A stretch of 33,164 nucleotides of DNA from Kluyvera cryocrescens NBRC 102467 (GTDB lineage: Bacteria; Pseudomonadota; Gammaproteobacteria; Enterobacterales; Enterobacteriaceae), in the NCBI RefSeq assembly GCF_001571285.1, contig NZ_BCTM01000041.1:1-33164 (forward strand), in the 5' to 3' direction. A program made the position numbers and the translations under genes. Under the pieces are notes generated by a model. That model was not told the origin of the DNA and did no database searches. It saw nothing but the letters and a program-made list of their open reading frames with translations. Below, one piece after another: positions 8,710-18,224 of the stretch. Every line of letters begins with the position of its first letter. Position 1 is the first letter of the stretch.

Positions 8710-10002
8710 ATGGCTTCTTTAAAGATAAAATATGCTGCAATAATTATCAGCAGCCTCATAGCAGGAGGGCTGATATCGGTTACTGCCTGGCAGTATGTAA
8801 ACTCATCACCAAAAACAGTACAAACAGAAAAAACGGCACCGGAGCGAAAGGTACTTTTCTGGTATGACCCGATGAAACCGGATACCAAATTTGATAAACC
8901 CGGAAAATCTCCCTTTATGGATATGGACCTGGTGCCAAAATATGCTGATGAAAGTGGCGAGAAAAGCGGTGGCGGGATCCGTATTGATCCAACGCAGGTT
9001 CAGAACCTGGGATTAAAAACGCAAAAAGTCACGCGCGGAATGCTGAATTATTCTCAGACGATCCCGGCTAATGTCAGTTATAACGAGTATCAGTTTGTCA
9101 TTGTGCAGGCGCGCTCTGACGGTTTCGTCGAAAAAGTGTATCCCCTGACGATTGGCGATCATGTGAAGAAAGGAACACCGCTTATCGATATCACCATTCC
9201 TGAATGGGTCGAGGCGCAAAGTGAGTTCCTGCTGTTATCCGGTACAGGCGGTACGCCAACCCAGATAAAAGGGGTGCTGGAGCGACTTCGTCTGGCTGGT
9301 ATGCCGGAAGAGGATATTCAAAGGCTGCGTTCAACCCGCACAATCCAGACCCGTTTTACCATTAAAGCACCTATTGATGGTGTCATTACTGCATTTGACC
9401 TGCGCACCGGCATGAATATTTCGAAAGATAAGGTGGTGGCTCAGATTCAGGGGATGGACCCGGTCTGGATCAGCGCTGCAGTGCCGGAATCTATCGCCTA
9501 TCTGCTGAAAGATACGTCGCAGTTTGAAATTTCGGTACCGGCTTATCCGGATAAAACATTCCATGTCGAAAAATGGAACATTCTTCCCAGCGTGGATCAG
9601 ACAACCCGTACGCTTCAGGTCCGTCTCCAGGTATCTAATAAGGATGAGTTTCTCAAGCCGGGCATGAATGCCTATCTGAAACTGAATACCCAAAGCCAGG
9701 AGATGCTGCTGATACCAAGCCAGGCCGTTATCGATACCGGCAAAGAACAGCGCGTGATTACTGTTGATGATGAAGGCCAGTTTGTGCCGAAACAGATCCA
9801 CGTTCTGCATGAATCACAGCAACAGTCCGGCATTGGCTCCGGCCTGAATGAAGGCGATACCGTGGTGGTCAGTGGCCTGTTCCTCATTGACTCCGAAGCC
9901 AATATTACGGGTGCGCTGGAACGTATGCGCCACCCTGAAAAAACAGAAAGCAGTATGCCAGCAATGTCTGACCAGCCTGTAAATATGCATTCAGGGCACT
10001 GA
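8710..10002 (+). CDS. silB: SilB periplasmic adaptor (membrane fusion protein)
   Basis: The 430-residue RND adaptor of the CusB type has an N-terminal membrane segment/signal (about residues 8-27), then the metal-binding region [15 protein letters not shown] followed by [11 protein letters not shown] (about 49-76) containing the Met residues that receive Cu(I)/Ag(I). Next come the lipoyl/hairpin region ([25 protein letters not shown]), beta-barrel domains (IKAPIDGVI) and a membrane-proximal end with a His/Met-rich tail ([15 protein letters not shown]). It joins SilA to SilC and activates the pump by handing over metal. Only 10 bases separate it from silA. The gap to silF is 113 bases, unusually long for this operon. 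Confidence 0.95.
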   Translation: MASLKIKYAAIIISSLIAGGLISVTAWQYVNSSPKTVQTEKTAPERKVLFWYDPMKPDTKFDKPGKSPFMDMDLVPKYADESGEKSGGGIRIDPTQVQNLGLKTQKVTRGMLNYSQTIPANVSYNEYQFVIVQARSDGFVEKVYPLTIGDHVKKGTPLIDITIPEWVEAQSEFLLLSGTGGTPTQIKGVLERLRLAGMPEEDIQRLRSTRTIQTRFTIKAPIDGVITAFDLRTGMNISKDKVVAQIQGMDPVWISAAVPESIAYLLKDTSQFEISVPAYPDKTFHVEKWNILPSVDQTTRTLQVRLQVSNKDEFLKPGMNAYLKLNTQSQEMLLIPSQAVIDTGKEQRVITVDDEGQFVPKQIHVLHESQQQSGIGSGLNEGDTVVVSGLFLIDSEANITGALERMRHPEKTESSMPAMSDQPVNMHSGH

Positions 10003-10012
10003 GGAGACGACG

Positions 10013-13000
10013 ATGATTGAATGGATTATCCGGCGCTCTGTCGCCAACCGTTTCCTGGTCATGATGGGGGCCCTGTTTCTCAGCATCTGGGGCACATGGA
10101 CGATTATTAACACGCCGGTCGATGCCTTACCTGACCTGTCAGATGTGCAGGTCATTATCAAAACCAGCTATCCCGGCCAGGCCCCGCAGATTGTAGAAAA
10201 TCAGGTCACCTATCCACTTACCACCACCATGCTGTCCGTACCTGGCGCAAAAACCGTGCGTGGTTTCTCACAGTTCGGGGATTCGTATGTGTATGTCATT
10301 TTTGAAGACGGGACCGATCTGTACTGGGCCCGTTCCCGCGTGCTGGAATACCTGAATCAGGTTCAGGGAAAACTGCCTGCCGGTGTGAGTTCTGAAATCG
10401 GTCCTGATGCCACGGGTGTGGGCTGGATTTTTGAATATGCCCTTGTCGATCGCAGCGGAAAACACGATCTTTCAGAACTGCGCTCTCTGCAGGACTGGTT
10501 CCTGAAATTTGAACTGAAAACCATCCCGAACGTGGCTGAGGTCGCTTCGGTTGGCGGCGTGGTGAAACAGTATCAGATCCAGGTCAATCCGGAGAAATTG
10601 TCCCAGTACGGTGTCAGCCTGCCTGAAGTGAAACAGGCTCTTGAATCGTCTAACCAGGAGGCAGGTGGTTCATCCGTTGAAATGGCCGAAGCGGAGTATA
10701 TGGTCCGGGCCAGCGGATATCTTCAGACCATTGATGATTTCAATAACATTGTCCTGAAAACCGGCGAGAACGGTGTACCGGTTTATCTGCGGGATGTTGC
10801 CCGCGTGCAGACCGGGCCTGAAATGCGGCGAGGTATTGCCGAACTGAACGGCCAGGGGGAAGTCGCCGGCGGCGTGGTGATCCTGCGGTCGGGTAAGAAT
10901 GCGCGCGACGTTATCACGGCAGTGAGGGATAAACTGGACACGCTGAAGGCCAGCCTGCCGGAAGGTGTTGAAATTGTGACCACCTACGATCGCAGCCAGT
11001 TAATCGATCGGGCCATTGATAACCTCAGCTACAAACTCCTGGAAGAGTTTATCGTGGTGGCCATCGTCTGTGCCCTGTTCCTGTGGCACGTACGTTCTGC
11101 CCTGGTGGCAATTATTTCTCTGCCGCTAGGCCTGTGTATCGCCTTTATCGTCATGCACTTCCAGGGACTGAACGCCAATATTATGTCGCTGGGAGGGATT
11201 GCGATTGCCGTCGGAGCGATGGTGGATGCCGCCATTGTGATGATTGAAAATGCGCACAAACGGCTTGAGGAATGGGATCATCAGCATCCGGGTGAGCAGA
11301 TTGACAACGCCACCCGCTGGAAGGTGATTACCGACGCCTCCGTGGAAGTGGGACCCGCACTGTTTATCAGCCTGCTGATCATCACCCTGTCCTTTATTCC
11401 TATCTTTACCCTGGAAGGTCAGGAAGGACGTCTGTTTGGACCGCTGGCATTCACGAAAACGTACTCCATGGCGGGCGCGGCCGCGCTGGCCATCATCGTC
11501 ATTCCGATTCTGATGGGATTCTGGATCCGGGGGAAAATTCCTGCCGAGACCAGTAACCCCCTGAACCGGATGCTGATAAAAGCGTATCATCCATTACTAT
11601 TGCGGGTCCTCCACTGGCCAAAAACAACCCTGCTGGTTGCGGCCTTGTCTATCTTCACGGTTATCTGGCCACTGAGCCAGGTGGGCGGTGAGTTTCTGCC
11701 GAAGATCAACGAAGGTGACCTGCTTTATATGCCGTCAACGTTGCCAGGTGTCTCTCCGGCAGAAGCAGCGGCGCTCCTGCAGACCACGGATAAGTTAATC
11801 AAAACCGTTCCTGAAGTGGCCTCTGTATTTGGCAAGACCGGTAAGGCAGAGACCGCAACGGATTCCGCGCCACTCGAAATGGTGGAAACCACCATTCAGC
11901 TGAAACCTGAGGATCAGTGGCGGCCAGGCATGACGATTGACAAGATTATCGATGAACTTGATAAGACCGTCCGTCTGCCTGGTCTGGCAAACCTCTGGGT
12001 GCCGCCAATCCGTAACCGTATTGATATGCTCTCAACCGGGATTAAAAGCCCGATAGGTATCAAAGTGTCCGGAACGGTTCTGTCCGATATCGATGCGACG
12101 GCGCAGAGTATCGAAGCAGTAGCCAAAACGGTACCGGGCGTGGTGTCTGCCCTGGCTGAGCGACTTGAGGGTGGGCGCTACATCGATATCGATATCAATC
12201 GGGAAAAAGCCTCCCGCTACGGAATGACGGTGGGCGATGTGCAGCTGTTCATCTCATCAGCCATCGGCGGCGCGACGGTAGGGGAAACGGTTGAAGGCGT
12301 GGCCCGGTACCCGATTAATATCCGCTATCCGCAGGATTACCGGAACAGTCCACAGGCGCTGAAACAGATGCCGATCCTGACCCCGATGAAGCAGCAGATC
12401 ACACTGGGCGATGTTGCGGATATTAAGGTCGTTTCAGGGCCGACTATGCTGAAAACGGAAAATGCCCGTCCAGCCAGCTGGATTTACATTGACGCGCGCG
12501 GCAGGGATATGGTGTCGGTGGTTAATGACATTAAAACGGCGATCAGTCAGAAAGTGAAACTGAGACCGGGTACCAGCGTGTCATTCTCCGGACAGTTTGA
12601 ACTGCTTGAGCATGCCAACAAGAAACTGAAGCTGATGGTGCCGATGACGGTGATGATCATCTTCATTCTGTTGTATCTGGCATTCCGCCGGGCTGATGAG
12701 GCCTTACTTATTCTGATGAGCCTGCCGTTTGCGCTGGTAGGCGGGATATGGTTCCTGTACTGGCAGGGCTTCCATATGTCAGTGGCGACCGGCACCGGGT
12801 TTATCGCCCTGGCCGGGGTGGCAGCAGAGTTTGGCGTGGTCATGCTGATGTATCTGCGTCATGCCATTGAAGCGCACCCGGAATTGTCCCGTAAAGAGAC
12901 ATTCACACCGGAAGGTCTTGATGAAGCCCTCTATCATGGTGCCGTATTGCGTGTCCGGCCGAAAGCCATGACCGTGGCGGTGATCATTGCGGGCCTGCTG

Positions 13001-13159
13001 CCCATACTCTGGGGAACCGGCGCAGGTTCAGAGGTCATGAGCCGTATTGCGGCCCCCATGATTGGCGGGATGATCACGGCTCCGCTGCTGTCCCTGTTCA
13101 TTATTCCTGCCGCCTACAAACTCATCTGGCTGCGCAGACATAAAAAGAGCGTGTCATAA
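10013..13159 (+). CDS. silA: SilA heavy-metal RND efflux pump
   Basis: The 1048-residue inner-membrane proton/metal antiporter belongs to the HME-RND subfamily (CusA). It shows the start [17 protein letters not shown] with the first membrane helix, a large periplasmic domain after TM1 (about 30-335), the TM4 proton-relay segment [13 protein letters not shown] with Asp405, a second periplasmic loop after TM7 rich in Met used for metal export, and the final TM8-TM12 block ending RRHKKSVS. It trimerises with SilB and SilC to remove Ag(I)/Cu(I) from periplasm and cytoplasm. Length equals CusA/SilA. A terminator follows at 13165-13191. Confidence 0.97.
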   Translation: MIEWIIRRSVANRFLVMMGALFLSIWGTWTIINTPVDALPDLSDVQVIIKTSYPGQAPQIVENQVTYPLTTTMLSVPGAKTVRGFSQFGDSYVYVIFEDGTDLYWARSRVLEYLNQVQGKLPAGVSSEIGPDATGVGWIFEYALVDRSGKHDLSELRSLQDWFLKFELKTIPNVAEVASVGGVVKQYQIQVNPEKLSQYGVSLPEVKQALESSNQEAGGSSVEMAEAEYMVRASGYLQTIDDFNNIVLKTGENGVPVYLRDVARVQTGPEMRRGIAELNGQGEVAGGVVILRSGKNARDVITAVRDKLDTLKASLPEGVEIVTTYDRSQLIDRAIDNLSYKLLEEFIVVAIVCALFLWHVRSALVAIISLPLGLCIAFIVMHFQGLNANIMSLGGIAIAVGAMVDAAIVMIENAHKRLEEWDHQHPGEQIDNATRWKVITDASVEVGPALFISLLIITLSFIPIFTLEGQEGRLFGPLAFTKTYSMAGAAALAIIVIPILMGFWIRGKIPAETSNPLNRMLIKAYHPLLLRVLHWPKTTLLVAALSIFTVIWPLSQVGGEFLPKINEGDLLYMPSTLPGVSPAEAAALLQTTDKLIKTVPEVASVFGKTGKAETATDSAPLEMVETTIQLKPEDQWRPGMTIDKIIDELDKTVRLPGLANLWVPPIRNRIDMLSTGIKSPIGIKVSGTVLSDIDATAQSIEAVAKTVPGVVSALAERLEGGRYIDIDINREKASRYGMTVGDVQLFISSAIGGATVGETVEGVARYPINIRYPQDYRNSPQALKQMPILTPMKQQITLGDVADIKVVSGPTMLKTENARPASWIYIDARGRDMVSVVNDIKTAISQKVKLRPGTSVSFSGQFELLEHANKKLKLMVPMTVMIIFILLYLAFRRADEALLILMSLPFALVGGIWFLYWQGFHMSVATGTGFIALAGVAAEFGVVMLMYLRHAIEAHPELSRKETFTPEGLDEALYHGAVLRVRPKAMTVAVIIAGLLPILWGTGAGSEVMSRIAAPMIGGMITAPLLSLFIIPAAYKLIWLRRHKKSVS

Positions 13160-13164
13160 CCCTG

Positions 13165-13191
13165 AAAGGGCACCCCTGTGGGTGTCCTTTT
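13165..13191 (+). terminator. Rho-independent terminator after silA
   Basis: AAAGGGCACCC (13165-13175) pairs with GGGTGTCCTTT (13180-13190), with one G-T pair, around a four-base loop, ending in TTTT. It lies a few bases after the silA stop and closes silCFBA, so silG and silP need their own promoter or read-through. Confidence 0.85.
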
Positions 13192-13201
13192 GCATAAATT
13201 C

Positions 13202-13217
13202 ACCCTGGCATCAGGGT
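13202..13217 (+). other. Small hairpin between silA terminator and silG
   Basis: ACCCTG-GCAT-CAGGGT forms a compact six-pair hairpin followed by TTATAT. It may be a weak second terminator or part of the silG leader. Evidence is limited to the fold. Confidence 0.4.
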
Positions 13218-13244
13218 TTATATCGATAACATACAGAGGTGAGT

Positions 13245-13685
13245 ATGAAAAAAATGATTCTAATGATCCTGGCTCTCGGCCTTTCACTGCCCGTGATGGC
13301 GAGTGAAAAAGTCATTGATATGTACAAATCTGAAAACTGTGGCTGTTGTTCCCTGTGGGGCAAGGCGATGGAAAAAGCCGGGTTTGAAGTGCGAACTCAC
13401 GTCATGAATGATCAGGCGCTGTCAGCCCTGAAAGAAAAGCATGCTGTTCCTGCAGGACTACGAAGTTGTCATACCGCGGTTGCCGGTAATTTGATCATTG
13501 AAGGCCATGTGCCTGCGACAACGATTTATAAAGCAATGCAGTCTGGTTCAGGTATATACGGTCTCGCCACCCCCGGTATGCCGGCAGGAAGTCCGGGAAT
13601 GGAGATGGGAGCCCGAAAAGAGGCTTACGATGTTATCGCATTCTCACCGGATGGAAGTAAAAGAGTCTTCCAGCGAATCGAATAG
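13245..13685 (+). CDS. silG: SilG, DUF411 periplasmic metal-binding protein
   Basis: The 146-residue product has a signal peptide (to MA at residue 19) and a DUF411 domain: the thioredoxin-like start MYKSENCGCCSLWGKAM with a CxCC cluster, CHTAV in the middle, and VPATTIYKAM. A Met-rich segment (MPAGSPGMEMG) follows. DUF411 proteins (CopG/CusG type) occur in silver and copper islands; a role in Cu/Ag handling in the periplasm is likely but the mechanism is not established here. The ATG at 13245 has AGAGG seven bases upstream; an in-frame GTG at 13239 overlaps that site and is less likely. It sits between the silA terminator and silP. Confidence 0.88.
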   Translation: MKKMILMILALGLSLPVMASEKVIDMYKSENCGCCSLWGKAMEKAGFEVRTHVMNDQALSALKEKHAVPAGLRSCHTAVAGNLIIEGHVPATTIYKAMQSGSGIYGLATPGMPAGSPGMEMGARKEAYDVIAFSPDGSKRVFQRIE

Positions 13686-13763
13686 TCAGCGGAACGGCTG
13701 ATAACGGGACGCCGGTAGCAGGCCCTCTTATGCCGGCGACATTCGTGGTAATCGCATCCATGA

Positions 13764-13796
13764 CATACCCTGAAGACAGAAAATGCTTCAGGTATG
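13764..13796 (+). promoter_or_regulatory. Strong hairpin in the silP leader
   Basis: CATA-CCTGAAG (13764-13775, one bulged C at 13768) pairs with CTTCAGG-TATG (13786-13796) around a ten-base loop, 11 pairs in all. No T-run follows, so it is not a classic terminator; it stops four bases before the AGGAGAG Shine-Dalgarno (13801-13807). A weaker stem, CGCCGG (13710-13715) with CCGGCG (13733-13738), lies upstream. It could affect mRNA stability or silP translation. Confidence 0.5.
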
Positions 13797-13812
13797 CATA
13801 AGGAGAGTTACT

Positions 13813-16251
13813 GTGAAAAATGACAATGCAGTGCAACACAACAACCAGACTGCTTCTGAACAGACATTATCCCCGGACGAGAGTCACGTATTGCATAAGA
13901 TGAGAGATCCCGTGTGCGGGATGGCCATCCTGCCGGACAAGGCGCACAGCAGCATTCGATACCAGGACCATCAGCTTTATTTCTGCTCCGCCAGCTGTGA
14001 GAGCAAATTTAATGCCCATCCCGATCGTTATCTTACCGAAGATGCCAGTGAATATTCCCATCACCATCACCACGAAGTCAGCCCTGATCAGATAAAACAG
14101 CCTCACCACCAGGCGGAGAAAGGGTTTTCTGAAGGTGTGTGGACATGTCCGATGCACCCGGAGATACGCCGTACTGGTCCCGGAAGCTGTCCTGTCTGTG
14201 GAATGGCACTGGAACCGCTCGTAGCCACGGCATCCACGGGGCCGAGTGATGAACTTCGCGACATGACAAGACGCTTCTGGCTGGGGTTGTTGCTGGCGTT
14301 TCCGGTTCTGATACTCGAAATGGGATCTCATCTGTTTCCCGCTTTGAGGAATACAGTATCGCCACAGTACAACACATGGCTGCAGTTACTTCTGGCCTCT
14401 CCTGTCGTGTTGTGGTGTGGCTGGCCATTCTTCGCCCGGGCCGGAATGTCGTTACGTAACCGCTCCCTGAATATGTTTACCCTTGTTGCTATGGGGACCG
14501 GCGTAGCCTGGGTTTACAGCGTCACTGCAACCGTCTTCCCCTCCTGGTTTCCTGCATCGTTCAGAAACATGGATAGCCTGGTGGCCGTTTATTTTGAAGC
14601 CGCAGCAGTTATTACGGTGCTTGTTCTGCTGGGACAGGTTCTTGAGCTGCGGGCACGGGAACAAACCTCAGGTGCCATTACTGCACTTCTGAACCTTGCC
14701 CCCAAAACCGCCAGGCGGCTGGATCATGACGGTCATGAAACGGATATTAATGCGGAAGATGTCCTGCCTGGCGATAAGCTCCGCATCAGACCTGGAGAGA
14801 GTATTCCGGTCGACGGTATCGTGGTCGAAGGCAAAACAACCGTGGATGAATCGATGGTGACCGGGGAGTCTATGCCGGTTACCAAAACGGAGGGTGAACC
14901 CGTCATTGGGGGGACGATTAATCAGACAGGTAGTCTTATCATCCGTGCAGAGAAAGTCGGTGATGAAACGATGCTCTCACGAATTGTTCAGATGGTCGCT
15001 GATGCACAGCGTTCGCGGGCCCCCATCCAGAGAATGGCTGACAGCGTTTCAGGCTGGTTTGTTCCTCTGGTGATACTTATCGCGGTTGTTGCTTTCATGA
15101 TCTGGTCTGTCTGGGGGCCCGAGCCCAGGATGGCGCACGGTCTCATTGCGGCTGTGTCGGTCCTGATTATTGCCTGTCCCTGCGCGCTGGGGCTGGCCAC
15201 GCCGATGTCGATAATGGTGGGGGTGGGCAAAGGAGCCCAGGCCGGGGTGTTAATTAAGAATGCCGAAGCCCTTGAGCGTCTTGAAAAAGTGGACACGCTG
15301 GTTGTCGACAAAACAGGCACGCTCACGGAAGGTTCGCCGACGGTGACAGGGATTATCAGTCTCAATCCGGGTGGGGAAACATCTCTTTTGCGTGTAACGG
15401 CCGCAGTGGAAAAAGGCTCGCAGCATCCGCTGGGTATGGCAGTAGTTAAAGCAGCACAGGAAAAGGGGATCGCAATACCCGCAGTCACTCATTTCAATGC
15501 GCCGTCGGGTAAAGGTGTCTCAGGCGATGTCGAAGGTCAACGGGTTGTTATTGGTAATGAACTGGCTATGCAGGAAAACAGTATCGTTATTGATAATCAA
15601 AAGGCCGTTGCGGATACGTTGCGGATGGAAGGTGCTACCGTTATCTATGTGGCCACAGACGGGCACCTTGCAGGCCTGATAGCTATCTCGGATCCCGTGA
15701 AAGCAACCACGCCGGATGCGCTTAAAGCTTTGCGTCAGGCGGGGATCCGCATCGTTATGCTCACCGGGGATAACCAGCTTACCGCTGAAGCAGTCGCACG
15801 GAAACTGGGAATAGATGAGATTGAAGCCGGGATTCTGCCGGATGGCAAAAAAGCAGTGATAACCCGACTGAAAGCGTCTGGCCATGTGGTTGCGATGGCC
15901 GGAGACGGTGTGAATGATGCCCCGGCGCTGGCAGCGGCTGACGTGGGAATAGCCATGGGAACGGGTACAGATGTGGCAATTGAAAGTGCCGGAGTCACCC
16001 TTCTCAAAGGCGACCTGATGATACTGAACAGGGCCCGTCATCTGTCAGAGATCACCATGAAAAATATCCGACAGAATCTGTTTTTTGCATTTATCTACAA
16101 CGCACTTGGCGTGCCTGTGGCTGCAGGCCTGCTTTATCCTGTGTATGGAATACTGCTGTCGCCAGTTATTGCGGCGGCGGCCATGGCTCTTTCCTCCGTC
16201 AGCGTCATTGTGAATGCGTTGCGTCTGAAAAGTGTCAGGCTCGGGAAATAA
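13813..16251 (+). CDS. silP: SilP P1B-type Ag(I)/Cu(I) exporting ATPase
   Basis: The 812-residue ATPase lacks the usual CxxC HMA domain. It carries instead a YHS-like domain (MRDPVCGMAI..YFCSASCESKF, about residues 30-67), a His run (SHHHHHE), and a heavy-metal-binding domain (CPMHPEIR..CPVCGMALEP). The P-type core is complete: CPC in TM6 (IACPCALGLATP), the phosphorylated Asp in DKTGTLTEGS, the HP motif (SQHPLGMA), TGDN and the hinge AGDGVNDAPAL. It pumps monovalent metal from cytoplasm to periplasm. I prefer the GTG at 13813, five bases after AGGAGAG. The in-frame ATG at 13783 would add 10 residues but lies in the loop of a hairpin without a good ribosome site. Confidence 0.95.
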   Translation: MKNDNAVQHNNQTASEQTLSPDESHVLHKMRDPVCGMAILPDKAHSSIRYQDHQLYFCSASCESKFNAHPDRYLTEDASEYSHHHHHEVSPDQIKQPHHQAEKGFSEGVWTCPMHPEIRRTGPGSCPVCGMALEPLVATASTGPSDELRDMTRRFWLGLLLAFPVLILEMGSHLFPALRNTVSPQYNTWLQLLLASPVVLWCGWPFFARAGMSLRNRSLNMFTLVAMGTGVAWVYSVTATVFPSWFPASFRNMDSLVAVYFEAAAVITVLVLLGQVLELRAREQTSGAITALLNLAPKTARRLDHDGHETDINAEDVLPGDKLRIRPGESIPVDGIVVEGKTTVDESMVTGESMPVTKTEGEPVIGGTINQTGSLIIRAEKVGDETMLSRIVQMVADAQRSRAPIQRMADSVSGWFVPLVILIAVVAFMIWSVWGPEPRMAHGLIAAVSVLIIACPCALGLATPMSIMVGVGKGAQAGVLIKNAEALERLEKVDTLVVDKTGTLTEGSPTVTGIISLNPGGETSLLRVTAAVEKGSQHPLGMAVVKAAQEKGIAIPAVTHFNAPSGKGVSGDVEGQRVVIGNELAMQENSIVIDNQKAVADTLRMEGATVIYVATDGHLAGLIAISDPVKATTPDALKALRQAGIRIVMLTGDNQLTAEAVARKLGIDEIEAGILPDGKKAVITRLKASGHVVAMAGDGVNDAPALAAADVGIAMGTGTDVAIESAGVTLLKGDLMILNRARHLSEITMKNIRQNLFFAFIYNALGVPVAAGLLYPVYGILLSPVIAAAAMALSSVSVIVNALRLKSVRLGK

Positions 16252-16291
16252 CACTGAGTGAAGGGGCTGTTACGAACAGAAGGAGTCCAGT

Positions 16292-16489
16292 ATGAAAAGT
16301 ACCACCTATGCGCTTATTGCTGTCGCCGCGATCGCGGCATTTGCCCTCCTGCGCGAACACTGGTCACATGTGGCAGGTTACTGGCCATATCTGTTATTGC
16401 TGGTCTGCCCGCTAATGCATCTTTTCCACGGCCACGGAGGGCATGGAGATCATCAACATCAAGGAAGTGAAAACGATAAAAAAAATTAA
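16292..16489 (+). CDS. Small DUF2933-type His-rich membrane protein
   Basis: The 65-residue product starts MKSTTYALIAVAAIAAFALL, one membrane segment, then a second (YWPYLLLLVCPLMHLFH) and a His/Gly tail (HGHGGHGDHQHQG). This is the DUF2933 pattern often found beside copper and silver ATPases. AGGAGTCC precedes the ATG. It follows silP by 40 bases and is likely co-transcribed. The His-rich tail suggests metal binding at the membrane; the actual role is unknown. It may be one of the genes named pcoF or pcoG in island maps, but I cannot assign which. Confidence 0.75.
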   Translation: MKSTTYALIAVAAIAAFALLREHWSHVAGYWPYLLLLVCPLMHLFHGHGGHGDHQHQGSENDKKN

Positions 16490-16497
16490 TCCGGCAG

Positions 16498-16520
16498 ACG
16501 GGGCCGCGTCGCGGCCCCGT
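16498..16520. terminator. GC-rich hairpin between convergent genes (probable terminator)
   Basis: ACGGGGCCGC pairs perfectly with GCGGCCCCGT around a three-base loop, in the 33-base gap between the DUF2933 gene and the minus-strand peptidase gene. The very stable stem and its position suggest a terminator for both sides, but T-runs are poor on both strands (GTTATC and GTCTGC). Confidence 0.55.
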
Positions 16521-16522
16521 TA

Positions 16523-17266
16523 TCAGTCCAGGTATCGTTCGTAGTCTCTGGCATGCGCAAAGGCATGCTGTTCAAGTTTGTTATCAGCGGGTGCGGGTGC
16601 CGCTGCCCGGAACGCCAGTGAGTTAACAGGATTGTTATTGATGACCAGCTCGTAATGCAGATGAGGACCGGATGAACGTCCGCTGTTACCGGATAATGCA
16701 ATAGCGCCTCCCCGGGTAACCCTGGCCCCTTTAGTAACGAGTATTTTATTGAGGTGGAGATAGCGAGTTTTAACACCGGCTTTTCCTGTTACTTCAACAA
16801 AATATCCCATGGTGCTGTTGTATTCGGCCCGGGTGATTTTTCCGTCGATGACGCTGACTATTTTCGTGTTCATGGGCATGGAATAATCAATGCCATTATG
16901 GGGACTCACTTTTCCCGATACCGGGTTAAGTCTTGCAGGATTGAAAGGCGAACTGAGTCTTGCTGTGGCCGGTAACGGATAATCGAGACTGCCTTTCCCG
17001 GAAGTATCGGAAAGGTTATAGAACTTTTTATCTGATATACGATACGCCGTGTAATTAAATGAACCGGACGTAAATTTATAGGCCACGACACGTGATTTTC
17101 CCGCTTTCTTTTGCAGTACGAGTTTTAATGATTCATTTTTTTTCAAATGCCGCAGATTAAACCGGGAAGGCAAGGAGCGCTGAAGGGTAGCGATCTCGTT
17201 CGATTCCAGCCCCGAGCGGGTGGCTGAAAGGTAGGCATTTTCTTTTACGACATCGGTAGAATACAT
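16523..17266 (-). CDS. MepM-like M23 family metallopeptidase without N-terminal anchor
   Basis: The 247-residue product carries a complete M23 domain: zinc ligands in SPHNGIDYS (His..Asp) and GPHLHYEL (HxH), with TRYLHLNKI and GNSGRSSG. Before it lies an OapA/MepM-like linker (LRHLKKNESLKLVL). The similarity begins about where the second half of MepM (YebA) begins; the membrane anchor and LysM part of MepM are missing and no signal peptide is visible. An in-frame TAA sits right before the ATG at 17266 and I see no signal sequence in other frames just upstream, so it is either truncated or truly leaderless. MepM cuts peptidoglycan cross-links; a link to metal resistance is only positional. It converges on the silP-side operon. 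Confidence 0.82.
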   Translation of the reverse strand: MYSTDVVKENAYLSATRSGLESNEIATLQRSLPSRFNLRHLKKNESLKLVLQKKAGKSRVVAYKFTSGSFNYTAYRISDKKFYNLSDTSGKGSLDYPLPATARLSSPFNPARLNPVSGKVSPHNGIDYSMPMNTKIVSVIDGKITRAEYNSTMGYFVEVTGKAGVKTRYLHLNKILVTKGARVTRGGAIALSGNSGRSSGPHLHYELVINNNPVNSLAFRAAAPAPADNKLEQHAFAHARDYERYLD

Positions 17267-17358
17267 TTACTGGAATTCGCCGTTAGCATGAACACTGCGG
17301 CGTATGCTAGGGGTTTTCAGGAGGCGTGTCATCTGTCAGTTAATCGGGAGCACCGTTG

Positions 17359-17445
17359 ATGGTCGTCATTTTTGTAACATATCTTGTTTCCCGTTTGCTC
17401 CTGAAGATCTGGGAACTGTATGACCAGCCTGACGGTGATGATTAA
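17359..17445 (+). CDS. Possible 28-residue small hydrophobic protein
   Basis: An ATG eight bases after GGGAG opens a frame for 28 residues with a hydrophobic start (MVVIFVTYLVSRLLL) and an acidic end (PDGDD). It lies alone in the gap between two minus-strand genes. It has the look of a small single-span membrane protein, but so short a frame can arise by chance; no family is recognised. Confidence 0.2.
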   Translation: MVVIFVTYLVSRLLLKIWELYDQPDGDD

Positions 17446-17540
17446 CGGGACTGAAACAGGTTACGGCAGAGCAATATGGGGCTCATGTCCTGCTACGTAA
17501 CCCGTCAGTAAAGCCCTGCTAAGCACTAACCCGCCTGCAG

Positions 17541-17990
17541 TTACCTGGAGGAATACAGGCCGCGAAGCTTTCTTGCCTGTGTCTGATGAGCTTCCGCACC
17601 GGCATTATTGACCTGCTCATGCACGAGGGCGGCTTTCTCTCCGGCATTCAGTTCGTTAAAAGAAGAAGAGGAGGTCTTTGAATTTGCACCACTGTCGGAC
17701 AGCATTTTTTTATGTTCCTCAATCATTTTCTGATGTGCATAGGACGCGCTGTTGTTCATAAATGAATGAGCAACAATGGCCCTTTCATGTTCATTCATTT
17801 CAGAGAATGAGGGCGTGCTGTTTTTATTAACCCTGTCCGGTAAGTTTTCATGCGTCGAGGAATTCACATGACTGACGGCTGAGGCATTATTAACAAATCG
17901 ATGTGCTTCATGGGCAATATCACTGGACTGAGCAAAAGCTGCCCCACAAAATAAAGCTGTAAACGCAGTGGTCGTGATTAATATATTCAT
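17541..17990 (-). CDS. PcoE/SilE-type periplasmic metal-binding protein (first copy of pco island)
   Basis: The 149-residue product has a signal peptide ending AAFA (residue 20) and the SilE/PcoE repeat pattern H-x4-NN-x5-H three times (AHRFVNNASAVSH, AHSFMNNSASYAH, VHEQVNNAGAEAH) with HQKMIEEHKKM between. It has fewer Met than SilE and the later PcoE and is the most divergent of the three in this window. It is divergent from pcoA across a 234-base gap that holds CopR/PcoR-like boxes, so it is probably under PcoRS control. In the literature on these islands the two copies are sometimes called pcoE1 and pcoE2. Role: buffering of copper in the periplasm, inferred. Confidence 0.85.
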   Translation of the reverse strand: MNILITTTAFTALFCGAAFAQSSDIAHEAHRFVNNASAVSHVNSSTHENLPDRVNKNSTPSFSEMNEHERAIVAHSFMNNSASYAHQKMIEEHKKMLSDSGANSKTSSSSFNELNAGEKAALVHEQVNNAGAEAHQTQARKLRGLYSSR

Positions 17991-18064
17991 GTGTAATTAC
18001 CTTCTGAGGTACATAAAAGATGTCCTTATGATCATATATAAAAATAATCAACCTGTGGGGAAGA

Positions 18065-18107
18065 TGACGTAAATGTAATACAGCTATGTACATTACACGA
18101 TTGTAAT
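18065..18107. promoter_or_regulatory. PcoR (cop-box) sites between pcoE-like gene and pcoA
   Basis: Two related elements lie here: TGACGTAAATGTAAT (18065-18079) and ATTACACGATTGTAAT (18092-18107), the latter an imperfect palindrome matching the CopR/PcoR 'cop box' pattern. A possible pcoA -10 (TAGATT) lies at 18130-18135, and on the minus strand TATATA/TATGAT at about 18040-18031 could serve the divergent gene. PcoR is the expected binder. Confidence 0.7.
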
Positions 18108-18224
18108 GAATTTGTTTCTTAAGGTGTGCTAGATTCATTTCATTGTAAGTGGATGAACCAGTAATTTAATTTAAATCGGTTCTCGAATTCTGTCAGTAAC
18201 CATACTTTAAATAAGGGAATGCGC

